A stretch of DNA of 64,000 nt from Rugalucina vietnamica (lineage: Eukaryota; Mollusca; Bivalvia; Lucinida; Lucinidae): positions 41,444,329 through 41,508,328 of the forward strand of contig OZ024880.1 in NCBI GenBank assembly GCA_964017185.1, read 5' to 3'. The position numbers were made by a program, and so were the translations under genes. Below, one piece after another: positions 1 to 10,900 of the stretch. The stretch's first letter is position 1. Every line of letters starts with the position of its first letter. A model generated the notes under the pieces. That model saw nothing but the letters and a program-made list of their open reading frames with translations. It was not told the origin of the DNA and made no database searches.

Positions 1-540
1 GTTAGGAAGAGTGACCGACATATTCAAGTTGTAAATAATTGATGCCGATGAAGAGTCTATCTGGTGAATGAAACTAAACCGCCTTTTCTGGTTAGGAAGA
101 GTGACCGACATATTCAAGTTGTTAATAATTGAAGCTGATGAAGAGTCTATCTGGTGAATCAAACTAAACCGCCTTTTCTGGTTAGGAAGAGTGACCGACA
201 TATTCAAGTTTATAATAATTGAAGCTGATGAAGAGTCTATCTGGTGAATCAAACTAAACCGCCTTTTCTGGTTAGGAAGAGTGACCGACATATTCAAGTT
301 GTAAATAATTGATGCCGATGAAGAGTCTATCTGGTGAATCAAACTAAACCGCCTTTTCTGGTTAGGAAGAGAGACCAACATATTCAAGTTGTAAATAATT
401 GATGCTGATGAAGAGTCTATCTGGTCAATCAAACTAAACCGCCTTTTCTGGTTAGGAAGAGTGACTGACATATTCAAGTTGTAAATAATTGAAAGCTGGT
501 CAGTCAAACTTAACCATCTTTTCTGGTTAGGAAAAAATAC
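1..540. repeat. 90-bp tandem satellite array
   Basis: Units start at 1, 91, 181, 271, 361 and 451 and share the start GTTAGGAAGAGTGACCGACA. Five copies are full length and differ by only a few substitutions; the sixth decays after about 50 bp. The array touches the window edge, so it continues to the left. Degenerate fragments (GTTAGGAAAAAATACCAAC) run to about 650. There are no spacers, so this is a satellite, not a CRISPR array. Confidence 0.95.
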
Positions 541-1513
541 CAACATATTCTATGTGTAAATAATTGAGAGACTGACATATTCTAGGTATGAAAATTTGAA
601 GCCGATAAACATCCTTTCTGGTCATTCACACTAAACCACCCTGGCTGGTAATTATTCGCCACCTTTGGAAAACAACATAGACTTCCATGTATTTTCATGA
701 AAAATCACTTGGAGGCTTAGTTCAATACTTCAGCTCCTCTATTCCAAAACAAAATCGTGTGACCAATAGTCTTATTAAAATTTTGTTTTCTGTAAACTGA
801 ATCTAAAATGACAGGACAGTGACCAACCTGAGGCCCTCCCAGGGGGGGGTCTTTGCTCCCTGCTCCCTGAAAGAAAAATGACCTTTCTCCCCAGCTCCCC
901 AAAATGTTTTTTCTCGGCTCCCTGCTCCCTAAAACCTCAAAATCTCCCCAAATCCCTAAAAATAAATGACCCTTCTCCCCAAATCCCTGAAAATAAATAG
1001 CCTTTCTCCCTGAATCCCCAAAACCCCTGGGAGGGCCTCAACCTGAATGACCTTCCAGAATTTCTCATTTCATCAGCGGGATTGTCAGATGATTGTGCGT
1101 CTAAGTGGGGTCTTAAACTTAGTTTATATATGGGAGCTAATGTTTTCTCAGGTCGCTGGTGTGGTGTTGTCATTTTGACATTTTCCAACTGCTGCACTAT
1201 TTTGATTCCAATTCTCTGACATACACATTTGCTACTGTCGTTGTTTACGTTTCGTTAGTTCTTAAGGGAAGGAAGAAAAACAACAATAATAAACATGTCA
1301 TCTATTTTTCTCTTGATTTCCAAATAAAAGACAGATAAATTAACATGAATACACCAGTTTAAAAGCACATTAACTCGTTCAAATTATTATTTTACAAACA
1401 ATTATCCACATGTTATATGCAGTCGTCATACACGGCGACCATTTGTTTTCATAGCCGTAGCAACAAATAGTCACGTGACTGAACAAATAAACCGGAAGTT
1501 CAAAGTCCTGAAT
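541..1513. other. Non-coding stretch with an inverted repeat
   Basis: No gene seen. An imperfect inverted repeat has arms near 826-845 (CTGAGGCCCTCCCAGGGG) and 1023-1044 (CCCCTGGGAGGGCCTCAACC). It encloses C/T-rich direct repeats of CTCCC(C/T)AAA(T/A)CCC type, so it looks like a small foldback repeat of about 220 bp. The short minus-strand reading frames here come from that low-complexity sequence. Confidence 0.6.
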
Positions 1514-2156
1514 ATAGCGAAAGGAACGTTCCTTTCGCGAAAGGAACGTTTCCTTTCGCGAAAGGAACATTTTCACACAAAAGGAAGATTTTGTTTTAAA
1601 TTTTCGCACTCATTTGCTATAATTCCGCATGTTTTAAGATATAAAGCTATGATGAAATATGATGAAATAGCTATTGGTTTTTGTATGATTTTTGGTGCAC
1701 TTTAAGTTGACTTTGTATATTGTATATTTCAACTTAGGTTAATTTTGATCATTCATTTGAAATCAAGGCCCACTGTTTTAGAAACATAACTTACTTCCTT
1801 TCGTAGATAAAAAGTCTATAGAAATTGGTTGCAAGTCAAGAAAAATGATACTTTACTAGCTTCCTCAATGTTGAAGTTGATATAAATCTATCCTCAATGT
1901 AAGGAAGGTTTTGAGTTTGAATCCCGCGAAACAACTGAGTACAAAATACGAAAGGAAAATTTTCGCCGGAATGAAGTTATAAAGTATGTAGCAAAACTAG
2001 TATGATAAGATTATTTTCATAGAATGGATTATCATGAGAACCGAAGATCAGTTAAAAAAAAAAAGAAACTACCTCTGTAGAAATAGACACGTACATGTTA
2101 CTTAGAAAACATAAGCCTACATGTTCTGTAAGAACACACAATATTTCTTTTCGTCT

Positions 2157-2203
2157 GTCTTTCTTTCTTTTCTTTTACTTCCTTTTCTTTCTTTCTTTCT
2201 TTT

Positions 2204-2236
<33 letters not shown>

Positions 2237-2300
2237 AATGAATAACCAAGGACAAACGAATAAATAATGATTTCTTTCTTTTTTTCTTTCTTTCTTATTA
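2157..2300. repeat. (CTTT)n microsatellite
   Basis: Interrupted CTTT/CTTTT runs, most regular at 2185-2236, with a second block at 2270-2295. The Lys/Glu-rich minus-strand frames here are microsatellite artefacts. Confidence 0.95.
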
Positions 2301-2562
2301 CAGAAAAAATCAATTAATATGATAATCGGCACAGTTTTCGAGTTTGCACAATATATTAGTATGCATTTTATTGCCGTTAAATTTCTAAGAAATTAAAAAA
2401 AACAAACATTAATGTGTCTTTCTTTCTTTCAATCTTTCTTCAGATTCAAAGAATCATTACTGTTGATACTATTTTTTTTTCGTTCATTTTTTTTCTTTTT
2501 TATCCTTCCCTTCTTTGTCGGCATTCAAAAGCATCTTTAATTGTGTTTGATAATGTAATCTA

Positions 2563-3585
2563 GTTAGAGCGGGTCCGTCTATTTCCGAACGCCGTCAATT
2601 TCCGAACGATTTTATCAAGTCCTTGTCTTTGTTCAACGTTTGTTTCAACAGGTTTTTTTTTGCAAATGATATTTGTTTAGTTCCTTCCTGCCCCCTGCCT
2701 TGCATCTGCTGCTGTTGCATACAACACTTATATTTTAAATATAAATTAAAATGTTTTAGTAACGGCCGCGCATCCGCCTTGTGCGAGTGCATAAGGCCAC
2801 TTGTCATTGGGTTTAAGCTCTCGTTTTGATGCCCAGAGTTGTTATCACATGTTCTACACATAATCGGCCCACCAAATACATTTTAATTTAATTCTTGATT
2901 CCAATTTACGACCATCACTTATGACCTATAATTATTGTTATCGTCAACCGTTCGGAAATACACTGCCCAAAATTAATTAGCCGGCTAATTCCGAACGACT
3001 CTTGCCGTTGTCACTAAGTTTGTGTATCTTTTGATGAATTCGAGTCGGAACCTGGAAAGGGACTTGATCTTTCGCGTTTCATCGTCAAATGAATCAATAT
3101 CAATCTCTTGGACAGACTCAAGTGAACAGTAAGAATGCTGAATGAAATTACGACATTTTCTGGGTCATCATGTGTTCCTAGATACTAAAGCACTACACTA
3201 ACGACTGCTATCATAAACCCGCGTTACGGATCTCTGGATATTATTGTCTTTTACAATAAAATAGTTAAGTTACAGCATAAAACATCGTTTCAACTCAATT
3301 ATTATTCCATCTTCATGTTTATTGTTTAAGAATATTGTAGTTGTTCGGAATTAGACGACGCATTCGTCCGGTTAACCGGCCCGTTCGGAAATACCCGGCG
3401 ATGGTCAAGTAACTTAAAGTCACGTGATCGGAAGGGGTGAATGATTTAACCATCCGCGACATGCCGCTAATGTTCGGCATTGGACTTTTTGTCATTTGAC
3501 ACAAAGTAAGGCTACCCTTGTCTTGTTTTCAGTTTTTACGGAAATTATGCCTTAGCTGTTCGGAAATACCCTCACCCGCTCTAAC
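2563..3585. mobile_element. Nested ~1-kb element with TTTCCGAAC motifs
   Basis: The ends are inverted: GTTAGAGCGGGT at 2563 and its complement ACCCGCTCTAAC ending at 3585, each followed inward by TATTTCCGAAC. The motif TTTCCGAAC, or its complement GTTCGGAAA, recurs at about 2583, 2599, 2951, 3383 and 3559, with truncated forms at 2989 and 3342. No protein-coding region is convincing and no clear target duplication was found, so this is probably a non-autonomous DNA transposon inserted in the 1514-4574 element. Confidence 0.65.
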
Positions 3586-3899
3586 ACTGTCAAAGCGTGA
3601 TTAGTTAATTGGATTAGCGATTAAAGAAGGTTTCCATTAAATTAAAGATTATCATTTTTCACCATCGTTTTTAAAGTCGGTAAAGTATTGTCTTCAAAGT
3701 TAAATTGAGTCGTAACAATTATGAAGGCACATATGCTTTATTAAGATGATTTTTATCGTTATCATTTCTTTCGTTCATTTGTTCAAAATGCCGAAAAATT
3801 ATAACTGTTAATAATGAACTATATTAATAAAGCAAAAATCATTACATTCTAGTCTGCTCCCATCATTCACATTTACCATAAAATTCTATTCTCCTTTCC

Positions 3900-4050
3900 T
3901 CTCCATAGACTGGGGTATGCAGGTGTATATCATTTTTAATTATTTTTGGAGCAAAAAAAATAAAATATAAAAACTTTTCTGGTGCGAATTTTCATTTTTA
4001 CAGCTTATTGCATGGGCAAGTTTTCGTAATGATACTGCATGGGCAAGTTT
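3900..4050. mobile_element. MITE-P, internally deleted copy
   Basis: The left-end motif (ACTGGGGTATGCAGGTGTAT) is joined almost directly to the right-end motif (TTGCATGGGCAAGTTTTCG), and the right-end 20-mer is duplicated at 4027. The palindromic core found in full copies such as 38117-38395 is missing. Confidence 0.6.
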
Positions 4051-4589
4051 TCGTTTTTGATAGGCAAGGGGCCAATAAAATAACCAAATCGACAAATCGT
4101 TCTATAGTGAAGAAAATCTTCCTTTCGCCTATGCTAAATTTCATTTGCTGGCCTCCATTTAGGCTATCTGTCTATCTTCTGATACTGAGTCGATCAATTT
4201 CTTATCATCACCTCAGGTTATACATTCTTATTATTAAACTCTTCTGAATTTAATTCTTTATCCTTTTATTGCAGAAAATATAAAAAAGCCAAAAAAAGCT
4301 ATGAGACAGTGGTGATAGTAATGGTATATTCTTCCTTTCGTAGGAGTATCTTCCTTTCGTCACCTAAATTAAGTCAGTTTTCCTTATAAAATCCTCTTTT
4401 TGCGCCAGTTAACTTTATTTAAGATTAAAAAAAACAACATTTTACTTGATATCACTTTGTTACAAAATGTATACCAAAACAATCTAACACTGTTAAACAT
4501 CAATTGTGATATTGATAAAATGTTCCTTTCGTATGAAAATCTTCCTTTCGCGAAAGGAACCTTCCTTTCGCTATTTAGCTATACCCAAC

Positions 4590-5620
4590 TTTTTTGGGGT
4601 CAAAATTTTAAATTTCCATATTTTTGGGGGTTTTCAGAAAAACTAGTTATTTTTTAGGGTAGTGAGCTTTTTATGGATATTTTTTTGGGGGGTCATGCCT
4701 TTTCTGAATTATTTTTTGAGGTCATAGATCTATAATTCTAGGTAATTTTTGGGGTTTTGTACATTTCTTGGGAAATCTCTTTATTTCTACAAGCTTGATC
4801 ATGATGTTTGGATTGCAAACCAAATGGAATCAAAACCATCATAAGACTTACGCTTTGAGAATGAAATAAAATCTTTAATTTTTATCCAACTTGGTATTTA
4901 CTTCCTACTAAAAAAAAAATAGTTCCTACATATACTAACTGTATTGTGATGTGTTCTGTTGGTTGGTTGATTTGGGATTTAACGTCCCACCAACAGCTTA
5001 GATCATATGGATGTGACAAAATTTCATGAATAGGCATAAAAAGGATGAATAATTTTTGGGGGTAAGCTAAAAGTTCAAGTATTTTTTTGGGTATGCCTGA
5101 TAGGACTGGTATTTTTTGGGGTGGATAGTAAATCCCAGTAATTTTTTTGGGTTTGGGGGTAGAAGCTGGGGCCTCGCCTATGTATCCACAAAAAATGAGA
5201 GTATCCCCCCTGGGCAAGTTTCCTGGTAGTAAATGATAACAAAAGAAACATAAATCAGATTAATACCGGCTAATGTGTCACAAAATGAATTCGCTAGATA
5301 TTTTTCACATCGAACGCCGCCATATTGGATTTTTACAGTGACTATTTGTCCAATCGTAGTATGCCGTTTGATATAAGGGTGACAGTAATTATGTAAAATT
5401 AGATTTATGCCAAAATGTCCTAGTTAGCTGAGCAATTTTCCACTCACTTGTCATGCTTGTTGTAATTATTTTCAGTGTCAAAAGCTAGTGAGATGTGTCA
5501 TCTCTAAATACGCTACTGCATGAATTATTTTTTTTTAACCTGGATCAAATTAATAAAACTTATATACCCATGTACCTGCTTTATGTAATTAATTTTTGCC
5601 AAATGCAAGAGAGTGATTGC
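4590..5620. other. Gene-free stretch with T/G-rich tracts
   Basis: No gene supported. Runs of TTTTTTGGGG type recur at about 4593, 4622, 4685, 4750, 5048, 5085, 5110 and 5145. A decayed SINE-tail-like motif (GGGATTTAACGTCCCACCAAC) lies at about 4974-4994. The 111-codon minus frame at 4882-5217 is open because of the Pro/Gly-biased repeat and has no family resemblance. Confidence 0.5.
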
Positions 5621-5624
5621 GACC

Positions 5625-6180
5625 TTTATTTAAACATTATATACATGTGTTAGACATAGATCGCACGTTCTATTAACGTAGGTCATATAACCGGCAAATG
5701 GAATGCTTCTATTTTGCCTATGCCTACTAGCCGGTTTGTGTCTGATCTGGTCGAAAATCAAATAAAACATTTCTTATGATAACAACGTTATTTAAACATT
5801 ATATGCATGTGTTAGACATAGATCGTACGTTCTAATCACGTAGGTCATATAAATGGCAAATGGAATGCTTCTGTGTTGCCTATGCATACTAGCCGATTAG
5901 TGTCTTATCTGGTCGAAGTTCAACATGATAAAACAAGGTTAGTTATATAATATACTTGTGTGGAAAATAGACCATAAGTTCTTTTGACGAATATCTTATA
6001 AATTGCATTTGCATGATCACCGGTTTGTGTCTGATCTGGACGAAAACAAATGAAACATCTTTATATTAAAAGCTTAACTAAATATTATATACATGTTTTA
6101 ATCATAGGCCGTACGTTCATATAAGTTGCATCCGCATGATCACCGGTTTGTGTCTGATCTGGTCAAAAACAGAGACAAAA
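5625..6180 (+). repeat. ~150-165-bp tandem repeat with MITE-G-like motif
   Basis: About four diverged copies begin near 5628, 5790, 5939 and 6077 (ATTATATACATGT...). Each contains CCGGTTTGTGTCTGATCTGG, close to CCGGTTTGTGTCGGACCTGG in the right half of MITE-G, so the satellite probably grew from a MITE-G end. The spacing shrinks along the array from about 162 to 140 bp. Confidence 0.75.
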
Positions 6181-6264
6181 TAATTTATTTTTTTCATTGC
6201 ACATCTTAATGGATGAATTGTTTTCTAATTAGCGTAATCATATTGTTTGTTTATTTTACTTCAG

Positions 6265-6378
6265 AATGGTCGTTTGTTGTCGGAGATCATTTCAAAAGGA
6301 ACAAAAGAGGCGCGCAATTCGCGGTTAGCTGGCTATAGCTACCTTAAAGATGAGAAGAGGCTAATTGGCATCATTTAA
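6265..6378 (+). CDS. Possible 3'-terminal coding exon, unidentified
   Basis: A good acceptor (pyrimidine tract, TTTTACTTCAG) ends at 6264 and is followed by 37 sense codons (NGRLLSEIISKG...DEKRLIGII) and TAA at 6376. The composition is soluble, charged and coding-like. No upstream exon is visible; the 5' neighbourhood is the 5.6-6.2 kb tandem repeat. It could be the last exon of a gene to the left, a fragment of a mobile element, or chance. Confidence 0.25.
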   Translation, partial: NGRLLSEIISKGTKEARNSRLAGYSYLKDEKRLIGII

Positions 6379-6639
6379 CGCAAGGTTAGATACATGGGCT
6401 TAAAGAACTTATTTGATAGATAATTATATTTGATAAAAAAACAACAACAAGATTATATATTTTTTATTCAACAACCAAAATGCAACATGATATTGAATTT
6501 TGCTACAGTTTCATCTTTACACAAGACATAAACAAATTAAGAGTTGCATCCCCTTTTCAAAATGGCGGAACATGAATGAAAAAAAAAAATTCTTCAAACT
6601 GTATTGATTGTAATCAAATTATTTGTACTTTTTACTTAC

Positions 6640-7037
6640 AACCAAGAAACTGGTAGGAAAAATGTAGTGCAGGATACGGAGCCATTCCAGTGAGGATAGG
6701 CTCGGTGTCAGGCATTGCCGGACGCCGAGACTCTAGCCTAATTCGTCCGGTACCGGACGCCAAGGCACTTCCTAGACCAAAACATAGAGCTGTCTTAACG
6801 CCAATACATTCCTTGTCGTTAGACAGCCCTAATGCAAGAATTTCCCTAATCATGACATCATTTCCCAGCTGAAATTATCACTATTTCTGTGTGTCACCCT
6901 TCAGAATTATCTGGCCGTTACATTAAAAACATACAATGCCACAAATGTACCTGGAAAAGAATCCTTAAATTTCTTTGGATTGAGGATTGTTGCTGGTTTT
7001 TTGTCATTCCCGCAGTTGTCAAGTTTCGTGCTGCCAT
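6640..7037 (-). CDS. Unrecognised gene, first two coding exons (partial)
   Basis: Exon 1 starts at ATG 7037 (context AAGATGG, a good Kozak match) and ends at 6951 (CAG|GTACAT), giving 29 codons (MAARNLTTAGM...RNLRILFQ). Exon 2 runs 6868-6640, after acceptor AATTTCAG and before a perfect GTAAGT donor. It is in frame with exon 1 and adds 76 codons plus one base (LGNDVMIREILALGLSND...PDTEPILTGMAPYP...). The two exons join in phase 0 without stops, which argues for a real gene. I do not recognise the family: no signal peptide, one short weakly hydrophobic stretch (CFGLGSALASG), otherwise soluble. Later exons are not identified and may lie left of the window. It is head-to-head with the NKAPD1 orthologue. 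It does not resemble PIH1D2, the head-to-head neighbour of NKAPD1 in human. Confidence 0.6.
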
Positions 7038-7248
7038 CTTGTTCTGAATGCAGGAGAAGGTTGTTTCCTTGTTGTAAACATAAAATGACGTAGTAAAAGT
7101 TGCCGGAAGCAACGAATTACATCATGGCGCGTGTGTACAACAACAGGGCGCGTGATTGATGTAAAACGCTTTTTGATTGGTCGATCGATCTGAGCGGTAA
7201 TACTAATTGACCAATGACAACAACGAACTCAAATTGACCAAAACAAAC
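7038..7248. promoter_or_regulatory. Bidirectional promoter of the divergent gene pair
   Basis: About 210 bp separate the minus-strand ATG (7037) from the first plus-strand ATG (7249). The interval holds an inverted CCAAT box (TTGATTGGTC, 7173-7182), a direct one (GACCAATGAC, 7209-7218), a further TTGACCAA at 7234, and several GCGCG motifs in otherwise AT-rich DNA. A YY1-like site, ACATGGCGGC, sits at 7248. No TATA box is evident. The arrangement fits a housekeeping bidirectional promoter (inference). Confidence 0.5.
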
Positions 7249-7326
7249 ATGGCGGCACCCGACGAGTCAAAAACAACAACAAATTTAGTGACTTTAGGAG
7301 AATAAATGCTTTACAATAATATACAG
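7249..7326 (+). other. Predicted 5' UTR exon of NKAPD1 with short uORF
   Basis: ATG 7249 opens an 18-codon frame (MAAPDESKTTTNLVTLGE) ending at TAA 7303-7305. A plausible donor (ACAG|GTGTGT) follows at 7326/7327. The first coding exon has its acceptor at 7872, so a non-coding leader exon is required here. The exact transcript start is not visible. Confidence 0.35.
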
Positions 7327-7578
7327 GTGTGTAAAGTAAAATGTCCTTTACATAATTATGACTTCACTGTATGCAATGCATGTTTTTGCTATTCTTGAAT
7401 TTATCACCTTAACTCTAAGGTCTTCCTTATCTTTCAGGGTGCATTTTAATTCTGGGCCCTGGATTGCTAAATTGCTACTTGTGTGGTTGTAATGACCAAT
7501 ATCTGTATTCACTGCTCCACTTGAGTACCATAGGGAAGATTGGCATTTCTGATAATTTATCCCCCTAAAGTATTATTT

Positions 7579-7812
7579 GAGCCACCGCATGGGAAAACCA
7601 ACAATCTGCATAGGCGAAAACAAAGGCGCAGATCAGCTTCGCAGTAACTGCGAAGCTGATCAGCGCCTTTGTTTCGCTAAATGGATAGTACAATCCCTCT
7701 TCTACTTATATTCAAAATTTTAAGCATCTAGCTCTTTTCTGTGCTTGAACAGGCCGGTTTGTGTCGGACCCGTTCGGAAACCACATTGTTGGTTTTCCCA
7801 CGAGGCGGCTCA
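7579..7812 (+). mobile_element. MITE-G copy
   Basis: Full-length copy. It starts GAGCCACCGCATGGGAAAACC and ends with the inverted terminus (GGTTTTCCCACGAGGCGGCTC). The centre is a perfect hairpin arm pair, GATCAGCTTCGCAGTAACTG / GCGAAGCTGATC. MITE-G is the most abundant short repeat here: about 234 bp, inverted termini of ~25 bp, no coding capacity. Confidence 0.85.
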
Positions 7813-7872
7813 TGTATTATTACATGTATTATCTTAATGCAGCCTGTCATATAGAATGTTTTCTTGTTTTAG

Positions 7873-7969
7873 ACTGGAATAGATGGATAAGATGTCTTCT
7901 AGAATTGTTCCATCTTCATCAAAGACACTACTGAAAAATGTCATACGCCATACAGACACACATAACAGG
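7873..7969 (+). CDS. NKAPD1: NKAPD1 coding exon 1 (with leader)
   Basis: Acceptor GTTTTAG ends at 7872 and the donor is AGG|GTGAGA. Coding from 7892 gives 26 codons ending RHTDTHNR, phase 0. This block aligns with LLRNVIRHTDAHNK of vertebrate NKAPD1. Confidence 0.85.
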
Positions 7970-10900
7970 GTGAGATAATGAAATAACACTTTTTGAAATT
8001 TTGATGTTAAATTTAACCAGTGGAAGCATGCAATTTTAAAGCTCATGATGTTAAGATCTAAAAATGAACTTGAAAAAAAATAATAATTTTAGGTTTTTAA
8101 TCCAGGTCCTGCTCAAGAAAATAGCTGTTAAAAAACATTTGCCAACTCAACAAAATATGTCTGAAAGTTTTGTTAAATCTTGAAAATTTTCAGTTTAAGT
8201 TTATTATTTGAGCCGCCGCATTGGAAAACCAACAATCGGCATAGATGAAAACAAACGCGCAGATAGTACAATTCCTCTACTTTCTAAATCCAGAGTTATC
8301 TTCTGTGACTGTACAGTCCGGTTTGTGTTGGACCTGGTTGGAACCTAAACTGTTGGTTTTGTCAAGCAAAGGCTCATTTACATGTATGCTCACAACATAG
8401 ATAGTGGGCACAAGAACCGTCTTGACAAGAGGTTTGATCAGCATACCGACCATGTATGTTTTGGACAAAAATGATATGAGGGGGAAACTATAAAAAATTC
8501 AACGTGAAAAATGTAAAAAAGGAATTCAATAAATTTTCAATTTTTACATTTTTTAAGAAAAATACATATACATGTATATTGCATAGGCATGGTTTCTTTA
8601 TTCTTATCAGATGGTTGAGGAGAGTGAAATGTGGCGTCAGCGGGAACACGAACAGAAGCGACAGAGACCTGAGTATTCCTTCCTCCGTGACCAGAGAGCT
8701 GACATGAGCAATGAGTTTCCCACCTCCAGAAAGAGAAGAGCTCACATGGACGAGCATGATGATCTGCCGAGGAATAACTACTGGATGAAAGAGTTGTACA
8801 AGGCAGAGGAAAATGATAGTAATAGGTAAAAGCAGTAGTGTTAAGTCACAAACATACCATGAGGGGATCCAAGATTTTCACATTTACTATAAGTCTGCTT
8901 TGTTTGGGTTGATCCATTGCTTCACAGTAAACAACTTCTTAAGGTAATGTTTTGGGGTCAGCTATCCTATCCACAGTTTCCAGGGCAAGCCTTCCACTAC
9001 CACTACTTAGTGCACCTTCTTTTGCAAATACCTCCATCACATCTTCATAAATGAATGTGCCTAAAAGTGATTTTAGTGCATTTGCTGTGGCCCTGGCCTC
9101 TGGGAAACACAGTTTGAACCTCCGGGCTGGCAGCCTTGGAATCAAACAATTTTAAGCCACTGCAAATGTTTTAACATGAAACAAATGTATATTCAGGATG
9201 CTATATTTTCAAGAGTGAGTTGCTACATATGCAAACTAGGGGAGCATTGTGGCTTAGTGGTAGAGCTTTGAATTCTGAATCTAGAGGTACTGGGTTTGAT
9301 CCACTATAGAACCGGGTTTGTGCCCTTCAAGAAGTCACATTAACTATCCATAGTAATGGTTTAAATCCGGGTAGCAGTGGCTCGGTCCCAAGATTACTGA
9401 AAAATTGTTGACTAGGATACAAAATCTCAATACAAAACATCAGGATAACATTTCTGTGAAATGTATACCCTTTATACCCCCACTTTTATGTAGTAAAACT
9501 GGGGTTTGCAAGGGAATACGTTTTTTGTTGTTGTTTTCTGGTCCAAAACATAGATTGTGAGTACTCGTTAGAACCACCTCATTGTATTCAATGTTTTGAG
9601 CAAAAAAAATGGAAAATATTAAAATTTTTGAACTGATTTTTTATATCCCGCCACTTAAAAAAGTGCGGGGTATTATGTTATACCCTCCAAAAAAATTGCG
9701 TTCGAGTGTCCGTCTGTCTGTCCATCAGTCTGTCTGTCCATCCATCAGCGTTTCGTTTCCGGGCTCTATCTTGAGCATTTATTGACTGATTTTCTTCAAA
9801 CTGTGTATAGAAATTCATATCAGGAAGGAGTGGTTTGGGATTGAAGATGGGTAAATTTCGTCAAATAAGTACATGACCCTTGATTTATGTTTAAATTTCG
9901 TTTCAAGGCTCTATCTTGAGTATTTATTGACCGATTTTCTTCAAACTGTGTATAGGAGTTCATACCATGAAGGAGTGATCTGGGATTGAAGATGGGTACA
10001 TTTTGTCAAATAAGTACAGAGTTATGGCCCTTGATTTACGTTAAAATTTTGTTTCCGGGCTCTTATCTTGAGCATTTATTGACCGATTTTCTTCAAACTT
10101 TATATAGGATTTCATATCAAGAAGGAGTGGTCTGGGATTGAAGATTGGTAAATTTTGTCAAATATGTACAGAGTTATGGCCCTTGATTTACGTTAAAATT
10201 TTGTTTCCGGGCTCTATATTGAGCATTTATTGACCGATTTTCTTCAAACTTTGTATAGGAGTTCAAACCAAGAAGGAGTGGTCTGGGATTGAAGATGGGT
10301 AAATTTTGTCAAATAAGTACAGAGTTATGGCCCTTGATTTACGTTAAAATTTTGTTTACAGGCTCTATCTTGAGCATTTAGTGACCGATTTTCTTCAGAC
10401 TTTGTATAGGAGTTCATATTAGGAAGGAGGGGTTTGGGATTGAAAATGAATAAATTTTGTTAAATAAGTACAGAGTTATGGCCCATGATTTACCTTAAAA
10501 TTTTGTTTCCTGCCTCTGTGCATTTATCAACCAATTTTCTTCAAACTTTTTATAAAAGTTCAAATCAGGAAGTAGTGGTTTGGGATTGAAGATGGGTAAA
10601 TTTTATCAATGTATACAGAGTTATGGTCCTTCATTTTTGACAAAATTTTGTTCTGCTCTTTATCTTGAGAATTTATTGACAAACATTTTTGCTTAAGGAT
10701 GTTCGCTGCCAATGAAAAAGTATTCAAACTTTTTTTCTAACCACTCTTTTTTGATTCCAAAATACAACACAAGACATTTGAAAACAAAATAAATATAGGG
10801 TAGTGTGCATTTTTTCAAGCTACAGGCCTCTGAATGAGACCTCTGAGCACCATGTTTTAAATTTGGTAAAATTAATTTAATTTATAATTCTTTGAAACAT

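Larger units (their letters stand above)
1514..4574. mobile_element. DNA transposon-like element with CCTTTCG palindromic ends
   Basis: Both ends carry the same inverted terminus: ATAGCGAAAGGAA at 1514 and its complement ending at 4574, followed inward by GTTCCTTTCGCGAAAGGAA. Further CCTTTCG or CGAAAGG motifs occur at about 1548, 1560, 1796, 1949, 4119, 4332, 4350, 4522 and 4541, mostly near the ends, like subterminal binding sites. No transposase is visible. A second element (2563-3585) and a deleted MITE-P copy (about 3900-4050) sit inside. I could not define a target-site duplication. Confidence 0.65.

Noticed and set aside
1..540. CRISPR-like regular repeats
   Set aside because: Units are contiguous 90-bp tandem copies without unique spacers, in an intron-bearing animal genome.
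2098..2332. Lys/Glu-rich small proteins
   Set aside because: Direct translation of the (CTTT)n microsatellite.
4882..5217. 111-codon minus-strand frame
   Set aside because: Pro/Ile/Lys-rich repeats mirror the TTTTTTGGGG tracts; no conserved motif, no splice or start context.
9240..9310. tRNA gene
   Set aside because: A- and B-box-like sequences are present but no acceptor stem or anticodon arm folds cleanly; better as a SINE or tRNA relic. The same applies to the SINE head at about 40950-41023.
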